NCBI GenBank assembly: GCA_965204685.1
Contig: OZ242004.1
Coordinates: 1,426,001-1,490,000 of the forward strand
DNA: 64,000 nt
Direction of reading: 5' to 3'
From: Bin87 sp965204685
GTDB lineage: Bacteria > Chloroflexota > Dehalococcoidia > Lucifugimonadales > UBA3495
Numbering within the stretch: the stretch's first letter is position 1; every line of letters begins with the position of its first letter. Positions 58,124 to 64,000 of the stretch are shown here, in pieces. The notes under the pieces were generated by a model. That model saw only the letters and a program-made list of their open reading frames with translations. It ran no database searches and was not told the DNA's origin. A program made the translations under genes and the position numbers.

Positions 58124-59306
58124 CTCACGCGTACCCAGTTTGAGTTGAGGGGTTGAAAAAGGTCGGTCTCTCCGGGTAGGGAATGGGTTACCCGCCACAT
58201 TCCTGCCCTGGGGAGGCCGCCCATGTCATGGTATCACCGCATCGCCACCTTTCTGAACGACGCATTGCCGCAATTTCGCGCCACCCGTCGGACCAATCTG
58301 GCCCTGCTCACGGTGGCTATTCTGGAGCGTCGTGCCCTGGCTATATCGGTGTTGGTGCGGGCCTGGCGGACCCAATTACCCTATTCGCATCATCAGCGTA
58401 AGAAGCGACCGTTTCGCTTTCTGTCCAACACCGGCTTTGACACCATGGCGGTGCAGACGGCGCTGTTGGAACCAATCTGTCAGGCGGCCGGATTGCAGGG
58501 GCGGGTTCCGATGATGATCGACTGGTCCGATCTGGGTCAGGGGCGAAACGGTTTGTTCGCTGCGGTCTGTTTTCGGGGTCGGGGGTTGCCCCTGCTCAGC
58601 TGGGTGTCCACGCCGGCAGAGTTGGATCCTTCCCAGAACCGAGTGGAGGAGTTCTTCATCGGGCGGTTGTTACGCCATTTGCCCTCCACCATCCGCCCGC
58701 TGCTGTTGGCTGACCGCGGTTTCGGACGGGCCAGCCTCATCCACTTTCTGCAACGGATGCCCCGCCACACCGGCTACCCCGTGGACTACGTGGTTCGCCT
58801 CAGGGGCGATGTGGTGGTCCAGGGCGCCGACTATCGGGGTCGGTTACGAGACTATCGGCTGCGTAAAGGCCGTATCCTGTTCTGGCCTCGCACCCTTTAC
58901 CGATCCGACGGCGCGGTGGTGATCAATCTGGTGCTCTACTGGGCTCGAGGACATCGGGAGCCCTGGTATCTGGCCACATCCTTGGCTGACCCTCGCCAGG
59001 CGGTGCGCATGTATCGGAAGCGGATGCAGCCGGAGCAGTACTTCAAGGATGGTAAGCAACGCTTCGCGCTGAACCGGAGCACCGTAACCACCACCGACCG
59101 GCTGCAACGGTTGCTGGTGGCCCTGCTTTTGGCCTGCTGCCTGCTGATATTGATGGGGATGCGGGCATCTCCAACCTTCCGACGCCAGGTGTGCTCCCGT
59201 GGGAAGTTGGGCATCCTGCACCTGGGTTACGAATTCTACCTTGTTACACCCGACCCACCTCACAACCTCTTCACCATCAAACCACGCCAAACCGGGTACG
59301 CGTGAG
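58124..59306. mobile_element. 1183-bp IS4-type insertion sequence with 9-bp target duplication
   Basis: The left end CTCACGCGTACCCAGTTT (58124-58141) and right end AAACCGGGTACGCGTGAG (59289-59306) are inverted repeats matching 17 of 18. GATGGAGCT precedes the left end (58115-58123) and follows the right end (59307-59315). The element is complete. Its left end is shared with the 136-bp MITE at 39969. Confidence 0.92.
58223..59305 (+). CDS. IS4-family transposase
   Basis: A 360-residue DDE transposase. First Asp in MMIDWSDLGQGRNG, second Asp in LLLADRGFGRASL, and the Y-x2-R-...-E signature in MYRKRMQPEQYFKDGKQRFALNR (Y-(2)-R-(3)-E-(6)-K variant). These are the IS4-family hallmarks. The stop lies within the right inverted repeat. 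Frame intact, so the element may be active. Confidence 0.9.
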   Translation: MSWYHRIATFLNDALPQFRATRRTNLALLTVAILERRALAISVLVRAWRTQLPYSHHQRKKRPFRFLSNTGFDTMAVQTALLEPICQAAGLQGRVPMMIDWSDLGQGRNGLFAAVCFRGRGLPLLSWVSTPAELDPSQNRVEEFFIGRLLRHLPSTIRPLLLADRGFGRASLIHFLQRMPRHTGYPVDYVVRLRGDVVVQGADYRGRLRDYRLRKGRILFWPRTLYRSDGAVVINLVLYWARGHREPWYLATSLADPRQAVRMYRKRMQPEQYFKDGKQRFALNRSTVTTTDRLQRLLVALLLACCLLILMGMRASPTFRRQVCSRGKLGILHLGYEFYLVTPDPPHNLFTIKPRQTGYA

Positions 59307-59355
59307 GATGGAGCTGTGTTGCGATTGCGCGGTCTATGATGTTACCGTATTCCTC

Positions 59356-60828
59356 ATGACCAATTTCGCCGACCGAACCATCTGGACCGGGGACAACCTG
59401 GACATTCTGCGCGGCCTCAACTCCGCGTCGGTTGACCTGATCTACCTGGACCCGCCGTTCAACTCCAACCGCAACTACGCCGCGCCGGTGGGCGGCGTCG
59501 CGGCCGGCGCCGCCTTCAAGGACACCTGGACCCTCTCTGACCTGGACGTGGCCTGGATGGGGCTGATCGCCGACGAGCAGCCGTCCATTTACAAGGTCCT
59601 CGACACCGCAGGGCTGTCCCACCGCAAGCCGATACAGTCTTATCTGTGCATGATGGCGGTCCGCCTCATCGAGATGAAGCGGGTGATGAAGGATACCGCT
59701 TCGATTTACCTCCACTGCGACCCCACGGCCAGCCATTACTTGAAGCTGCTGATGGATGCAGTATTCGGTCCCGGGCTGTACTTGAACGAAATGACCTGGA
59801 AGAGGTCCAGCGCCCACAGCGACACGCGTCAGGGGATGCGCAGGGCGGGGAGGATCCGCGATGTGGTCCTGGTCTACTCCAAGGGCCAGGATTACGTCTG
59901 GAACCCTCAGTACATTCCCTATGACGATGACTATCTCGCGAATGAGTACCGGCACGTCGGCCTCGATGGTCGCCGTTACAAGGAAACCGACGTAACCGCA
60001 GCGAAACCCGGCGGCGACACGGAGTACGAGTGGCGCGTCAAACGGCCTTTGGGAGAAAAGGCGCGGTGGTCTGACGACCTGACCGACGAGTACAGGGAAC
60101 CCCAAGAAGGATGGGAGTACCGGTCGGTAAGTCCTTACCGCGGCCGATATTGGGCCTACTCGAGGCCGAACCTAACTGCGTTTTGGAACGAGGGTAGGTT
60201 GATCCACAGAGAGACCGGAATGCCCCGCCTGATGCATTTCGCTGAAGACATGCCGGGGATCCCATTGGAGGACCTGTGGGACGACATTCCGCCAGTGCTC
60301 GGCGCCGAACGTGTTGGCTACCCCACCCAGAAACCTCTCGCGCTTCTGGAACGCATCATCAAGTCATCGTCCAACGAGGGCGACGTCGTCCTAGACCCGT
60401 TCTGCGGCTGCGCCACTGCTTGCGTGGCCGCCTACAACCTGGGCCGGCGCTGGATCGGGATTGACATCTCGCCCAAGGCCGTCGAGTTGGTCAACATGCG
60501 CCTACAACAGTCCATGGGCGGTCTGTTCCACCACGGCTTCGTCACAGCGCGTACCGACATCCCCAAGCGGACCGACATCGACGCGCCAGTGCCCTACCGC
60601 CAGAACAAGCACGTCCTCTTCGGTCACCAGGAAGGCCGGTGCAACAGCTGCCGCAGCGAGTTCCCGTTCCGTAACTTCACGGTCGACCACGTCATTCCCG
60701 AAAGCCGTGGTGGCACCGACCACATCGAAAACCTGCAACTGCTGTGCGGGCACTGCAACAGCGTCAAAGGCGACCGGCCGCAGGAATACCTGGTGGCCAG
60801 GTTGCGGGAACTGGGGATCGCTGCATAA
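59356..60828 (+). CDS. DNA methyltransferase (beta class) fused to C-terminal HNH nuclease
   Basis: A 490-residue two-domain protein. Methyltransferase motif IV DPPF is at residues 32-35 (VDLIYLDPPFNSNRNY). The target-recognition part follows, and motif I VVLDPFCGCATACVAAYNLGRRWIGIDIS is near 345, the beta order of N6-adenine/N4-cytosine enzymes. The C-terminus is an HNH zinc nuclease: C429-x2-C432, DHVIP with His445, Asn459, and C464-x2-C467-N. One chain with modification and cutting parts suggests a compact restriction-modification enzyme. ATG 59356 is chosen; the longer frame starts inside the IS. TATGAT at 59335-59340 may be the -10. Confidence 0.85.
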   Translation: MTNFADRTIWTGDNLDILRGLNSASVDLIYLDPPFNSNRNYAAPVGGVAAGAAFKDTWTLSDLDVAWMGLIADEQPSIYKVLDTAGLSHRKPIQSYLCMMAVRLIEMKRVMKDTASIYLHCDPTASHYLKLLMDAVFGPGLYLNEMTWKRSSAHSDTRQGMRRAGRIRDVVLVYSKGQDYVWNPQYIPYDDDYLANEYRHVGLDGRRYKETDVTAAKPGGDTEYEWRVKRPLGEKARWSDDLTDEYREPQEGWEYRSVSPYRGRYWAYSRPNLTAFWNEGRLIHRETGMPRLMHFAEDMPGIPLEDLWDDIPPVLGAERVGYPTQKPLALLERIIKSSSNEGDVVLDPFCGCATACVAAYNLGRRWIGIDISPKAVELVNMRLQQSMGGLFHHGFVTARTDIPKRTDIDAPVPYRQNKHVLFGHQEGRCNSCRSEFPFRNFTVDHVIPESRGGTDHIENLQLLCGHCNSVKGDRPQEYLVARLRELGIAA

Positions 60829-60877
60829 CGCGCCGGATATATTCGACGAAGCTCACCGGGATCCTAAGAGGAGAAAA

Positions 60878-61210
60878 ATGGCAGATTTTATTATTACGTA
60901 CGGGGACGAATCGGAAGTACCGCCGGTTTTCGTCGTCACACCGGAGTGCGGACATACTTACAGATCGGTCCGCCAATCTCCCGATCACACTCCCGAGATG
61001 GTAGCTAGGATGGTCAGTCACGAGAAGTGCCCAGACTGTCTCCTGGCGGGACTCGACGCATCGTTCGACGAAGTCGACTACCGTTTGAGTCCGGACACCG
61101 AGGCCCTGGGGTGGTCCCGCCTCAACGATGCGCTCACTGTCGAGGAAACCATCATTGATGAGTCTGACGGGCAGGGGGTCGAAGACCCGGACGAAAAAAC
61201 AAGTTGCTGA
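60878..61210 (+). CDS. Small Cys/His-containing hypothetical protein
   Basis: A 110-residue acidic protein. TPECGHTYRSVRQSPDHTPEMVARMVSHEKCPDCLLAG provides Cys-x-His and Cys-x2-Cys, a possible zinc-binding knuckle. The remainder is acidic and ends DPDEKTSC. The ATG at 60878 has GAGGAG upstream at good spacing. It starts 49 bases after the methyltransferase-HNH gene on the same strand and may be its partner, for instance an inhibitor or specificity factor; there is no direct evidence. No family recognised. Confidence 0.6.
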   Translation: MADFIITYGDESEVPPVFVVTPECGHTYRSVRQSPDHTPEMVARMVSHEKCPDCLLAGLDASFDEVDYRLSPDTEALGWSRLNDALTVEETIIDESDGQGVEDPDEKTSC

Positions 61211-61301
61211 CTTGGTGGCAAATGTTATCGTCCATTTTGACGCCCCTGCCTACGCGCCCGCGAGGTAGCAACTACGTCGGCTCAATGCGAGGGCCACCCC
61301 A

Positions 61302-61634
61302 CGGTATCTGCAGCAGTCCGTGGGCGGCCTGTTTCACCTGGGCTTCGTCACTGCGCGTACCGACACCCCCAGGCGCACCGATATCGAGGTGCCGGTACCG
61401 TATCGCCAGAACAAGCACGTCCTCTTCGGTCAGCAAGAGGGTCGGTGCAACGGTTGCCGCAGCGAGTTCCCGTTCCGGGTGCTGGAGGTTGACCACGTCA
61501 TCCCCCAAAGGGCCGGAGGCCAGGACAATATCGAAAACCTGCAGCTGTTGTGCGCACACTGCAATCGGGTCAAGGGCGACCGCCCGCAGAAATACCTCGT
61601 GGCCCGGTTGCGGGAGTTGGGGATTGCCGCCTGA
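61302..61634 (+). pseudogene. Truncated duplicate of the methyltransferase-HNH C-terminus
   Basis: The frame reads RYLQQSVGGLFHLGFVTART and so on, aligning without gaps to the last ~110 residues of the methyltransferase-HNH protein (RLQQSMGGLFHHGFVTART...). The HNH residues are kept: CNGC, DHVIP, N-L-LC-HCN. Upstream of 61302 the match decays. A GTG at 61320 could start a 104-residue free-standing HNH protein, so it may still be expressed. It differs at many codons from the parent, so it is an old duplication or a remnant of a related system. Confidence 0.7.
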
Positions 61635-61696
61635 GGATCCGGTAACCTACATGTTTCGTGATAACTTCGAGCGGAACACACATGAAGGAGTATATT

Positions 61697-62353
61697 TTGA
61701 GACGTAACAAAACCACTTGGGATCGCGGAACTGGGATAAGGGAGAGCCTTTTTTACTTCAACGAAGAGCCCGGTCCGCACGTCGGGGTTATCGATTGGAC
61801 CCATTATGACACTTTCATCTCGCACAAAGGCGATGACCTCAATTTGGCTGTTCAGATCGGAGAATTGCTGCATACGCTGGATATCAACGGGTACCTTGAC
61901 CACTGGGACCCCGCCGTTGATGGCGATTCTCCTGAACTCGAAGAGTACCTCAGGTACGTAATCCGGGAGACGCCCAGCATACTTGCGGTGATTACAGAGC
62001 GGACAACGACATCGTGGTGGGTACCGTTCGAAGTCGGCGTGGCCAGAGAAACTGATTCTGTCATCGCCACCTACCTACAGGTTAACGAAAACAGGAACTA
62101 CCCGCGTGAGCTGCCCAGCTATCTCAAAAATTGGCCGATCTTGGCGTCACCACAGGAATTGGTCGATTGGGGAAAGGAATTGGCCAACTCGCGCATTTCA
62201 TCAGTGGCAGGGAAGTCAGTTTTTCGTGAACAGACGGTTCGGATGGCTGCCGGCGTCCCTGCCGCTAGAGAGATCGACCGGTTGGAGAGAGCGGGGATAG
62301 TAAGGTTCGTCTCATCGGCGCGCGATCAAGCCGGCATTCGCGCGGTGGAGTAA
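61697..62353 (+). CDS. TIR-domain protein 1
   Basis: A 218-residue TIR protein. The start is taken as TTG at 61697, because AAGGAG lies six bases upstream and translation then aligns end-to-end with the next gene (RRNKTTW against RRTIHTW). Residues about 35-155 are the TIR fold: THYDTFISHKGDDLNLAVQIGELL (strand A/BB-loop region), YLDHWDPAVDGDSPELEEYL, TPSILAVIT, TSWWVPFEVGVA with Glu112 at the position of the NADase catalytic Glu. The C-terminal ~60 residues (EIDRLERAGIVRFV) form a short conserved cap. Bacterial TIR proteins cleave NAD+ or make signalling nucleotides in defence. Confidence 0.85.
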   Translation: MRRNKTTWDRGTGIRESLFYFNEEPGPHVGVIDWTHYDTFISHKGDDLNLAVQIGELLHTLDINGYLDHWDPAVDGDSPELEEYLRYVIRETPSILAVITERTTTSWWVPFEVGVARETDSVIATYLQVNENRNYPRELPSYLKNWPILASPQELVDWGKELANSRISSVAGKSVFREQTVRMAAGVPAAREIDRLERAGIVRFVSSARDQAGIRAVE

Positions 62354-62435
62354 TACAGAGCGCAAAGCGGATCTGGTCGCCACAGGACTGATATGGATCC
62401 GAATTGTCGAATACCACAATCTCGAGGAAGGTTCA

Positions 62436-63053
62436 ATGAGGCGCACCATACACACTTGGAAACATCGCGAAGGTCAGCGTTTACTAGAACTCTACGTCAA
62501 CGAAAATCCAGGACCAAACGCTGGTACTACGGTTTTCAGCGATTACGATACGTTCATCTCGCACAAAGGGGATGATCTGCGAGCCGCGCGGAGGCTAGGG
62601 GATGTCCTCTTCGAGTCTGGCCTCCAAGGGTATCTGGATTACTGGGACCCCAAAGTTGACGGAGACTCGCCAGAACTTGAAATCCATTTGCGTCAGGTCA
62701 TTGACGATACGCCTAGCATGCTTGCCGTAGTATCCGAAAGGACGAATATGTCATGGTGGGTGCCGTTCGAGATCGGCGTGGCAAGACAAACTGACTCGGA
62801 GATAGCAACGTATTTGTTGGTGGACCCAAACCGACGCTCCACCCTTGAGTTGCCCAGCTATCTCAGAACGTGGCCCATCCTCGCTTCATTCGACGAATTG
62901 TCCGAGTGGGCAACTGCTTTCGCCGCGTCCCTCCGCGGAACGTATCGGGAAAGGAGTTTGTATATAGAAAAAGCCGCAAGCATGTCTGCAGGATATTCTC
63001 ACGGGATGGAAATTGACCGTCTAGAAAGCCAGGGACGAGTAGTGTTTGTGTGA
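62436..63053 (+). CDS. TIR-domain protein 2
   Basis: A 205-residue paralogue of the preceding gene, collinear without gaps over at least the first 120 residues. It has SDYDTFISHKGDDLRAARRLGDVL, YLDYWDPKVDGDSPELEIHL, and MSWWVPFEIGVARQTDSEIATYLL with Glu112 again in place. The C-terminal AGYSHGMEIDRLESQGRVVFV matches the cap of copy 1 (AGVPAAREIDRLERAGIVRFV). GAGGAAGG lies at ribosome-site distance from ATG 62436. The gap to copy 1 is 82 bases, so they probably form one transcript. No ThsA-like, SLOG or Argonaute partner is in the window. Confidence 0.87.
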   Translation: MRRTIHTWKHREGQRLLELYVNENPGPNAGTTVFSDYDTFISHKGDDLRAARRLGDVLFESGLQGYLDYWDPKVDGDSPELEIHLRQVIDDTPSMLAVVSERTNMSWWVPFEIGVARQTDSEIATYLLVDPNRRSTLELPSYLRTWPILASFDELSEWATAFAASLRGTYRERSLYIEKAASMSAGYSHGMEIDRLESQGRVVFV

Positions 63054-63101
63054 TGAGCAGTCTTCCAACCTGACTTCGATCACGCGCACAACCACGTTAG
63101 G

Positions 63102-63998
63102 AACCATTGGTGCCGGTTAGAGTCAGAGGGTGAAATGAGCAATAGAGCGGTGGATGCGTCCATTAGCGTCTGGTTCCAATCCATTCCATTGCGCCAGGAT
63201 GTTGAAAGCCGCGACGGTGTAGGCCAGATGGGCGCGGAAACCCTCCCACACTCGATGGCGCATCTCTTTGGTGTTCCAGACCACGGACATCATGGAGAAG
63301 GTGGTTTCCACCGCCATGCGCACGTTCCACTGGCCGCGCTTGCAGACCTTGACGTTGGCCGGGTCGCCTTGAGCCCGGTGAAAGCCGGTGTCGGTGAGGA
63401 TAATCATTTGACCGTCGTAGCCAGCGAGCAGGAGCCGAAAAGTCTGGTCGTGGACATTGGCGCCAGCGCAGTCCCAATCGGTGATCAAGCCCCACTGGTT
63501 CTGTACGATGCAGAGCTTGCCACCGCTGATCCAACGGTGGTTGGACTTGCCTTTCCGGCCGATCTGGTCCGTCCGTCGCCCATCCCGCACGGGATGGCGC
63601 AGTTCCACCCCATAGCTGTCGGCCACGCCCAGGACGGTGGGTTGGGCCAGGAAGTAGCCGGTCCAGTCCTGTTGGGCTTGTAAGCGGCGGAAGAGCCGGG
63701 TGCGATGGGGCAGTTTGGGAAAGAGGTGGCCATAGTTGTCTTTGAGCCAACGGTAGAAAGGCCGCTGCTTGACGTTCTTCATAGCCCAGAGGACACCGAT
63801 GGTGACCAGTTCGCTGAGCGCGAGGACCGCCTGGGAGTGCTGGGGCGCCCGCGGCAAGGCATCGTCTATTTTGCAGTACAGTTCGGTGATAAAATCGGCG
63901 ATGTTCACGAGGTTCCTCCGCTGTGGAGTGTCGTCAACTCACAGCATAGTGGAACCTCGTGGCATTTTCACAATAATCTCAAACCAGCACCAATGGTT
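63102..63998. mobile_element. 897-bp insertion sequence, copy 2
   Basis: Same length, ends and orientation as the copy at 57154-58050. The left flank is AGG (63099-63101); the right flank begins AG before the window ends, compatible with a 3-bp duplication. With copy 1 it brackets the IS4-type element, the methyltransferase-HNH gene and the TIR pair. Confidence 0.85.
63123..63908 (-). CDS. DDE transposase of the 897-bp IS (copy 2)
   Basis: The 261-residue product is identical in sequence to that of copy 1 (57175-57960), including the catalytic Asp, Asp and Glu segments. Frame intact. Confidence 0.85.
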   Translation of the reverse strand: MNIADFITELYCKIDDALPRAPQHSQAVLALSELVTIGVLWAMKNVKQRPFYRWLKDNYGHLFPKLPHRTRLFRRLQAQQDWTGYFLAQPTVLGVADSYGVELRHPVRDGRRTDQIGRKGKSNHRWISGGKLCIVQNQWGLITDWDCAGANVHDQTFRLLLAGYDGQMIILTDTGFHRAQGDPANVKVCKRGQWNVRMAVETTFSMMSVVWNTKEMRHRVWEGFRAHLAYTVAAFNILAQWNGLEPDANGRIHRSIAHFTL

Positions 63999-64000
63999 AG

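Noticed and set aside
61697..63053. Thoeris system
   Set aside because: TIR proteins are present, but no ThsA (SIR2/SLOG or other effector) is found in the window.

Overview
The window is chromosomal DNA of a high-GC bacterium. The gene set suggests Chloroflexota, most like Dehalococcoidia/SAR202 types: ribonuclease Y with a YmdB phosphodiesterase, an HspR-controlled grpE-dnaK operon, a T-box ahead of ilvBN-ilvC-leuA, TRAP transporters, a bacterial Vms1-like release factor, and a genome littered with small palindromic repeats. The phylum is an inference from recalled family patterns; no 16S rRNA gene is present.

Region by region. 1-11.6 kb: an MFS transporter (cut by the window edge), a small overlapping hypothetical pair, a VOC protein, mutS2, a DinJ/YafQ-type toxin-antitoxin pair, a Vms1-like peptidyl-tRNA hydrolase, a DinB-tetrapyrrole methylase fusion, a hydroxyacid dehydrogenase, an enoyl-CoA hydratase, a lipoprotein cyclophilin and an RraA-like protein. 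11.7-15.3 kb: a discrete 3.54-kb element with 18-bp terminal inverted repeats and a 7-bp target duplication. It has no transposase and carries three co-directional genes: a tail-anchored coiled-coil protein, a PD-(D/E)XK-like nuclease fused to a glycine-zipper membrane segment and a Cys/His tail, and a DUF5677/HEPN-like protein. A 156-bp MITE sits directly against it. 15.5-30.1 kb: housekeeping genes (SDR, folC, fabF, SWIM protein, MFS, rny-ymdB, PHP, plsY, recX-recA, glutaredoxin-like, MoxR ATPase, nucleotidyltransferase). 30.1-30.8 kb: hicA with a double-domain hicB. 30.9-39.7 kb: a TRAP system with two substrate-binding lipoproteins, each a tandem duplication of the binding domain, plus DctQ and DctM and an interposed Uma2 nuclease-fold gene.

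41.4-47.2 kb: promoter, Leu-type T-box, ilvB, ilvN, ilvC, a possible leader peptide, and leuA, interrupted by members of a roughly 90-bp palindromic repeat family. 47.7-52.0 kb: a zinc-ribbon protein, hspR-grpE-dnaK behind a HAIR-like operator, and a small acidic protein. 52.3-52.7 kb: tRNA-Leu(GAG), tRNA-Cys(GCA), tRNA-Leu(TAA). The first could be the ligand of the upstream T-box.

Downstream of the tRNAs (53.2-64 kb) the DNA is accessory. It starts with a decayed IS1380-type transposase and frameshifted phage-like genes. Two stand-alone genes with possible PD-(D/E)XK and HEPN motifs follow. Next is a segment bounded by two apparently identical, directly oriented 897-bp IS copies. Between them lie an intact IS4-type element with a 9-bp target duplication, a DNA methyltransferase fused to an HNH nuclease, a small Cys-rich protein, a truncated duplicate of that HNH domain, and two tandem paralogous TIR-domain genes. 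I read this end as a defence-like genomic island. The 11.7-15.3 kb cassette and the TIR pair are the best candidates for undescribed systems.
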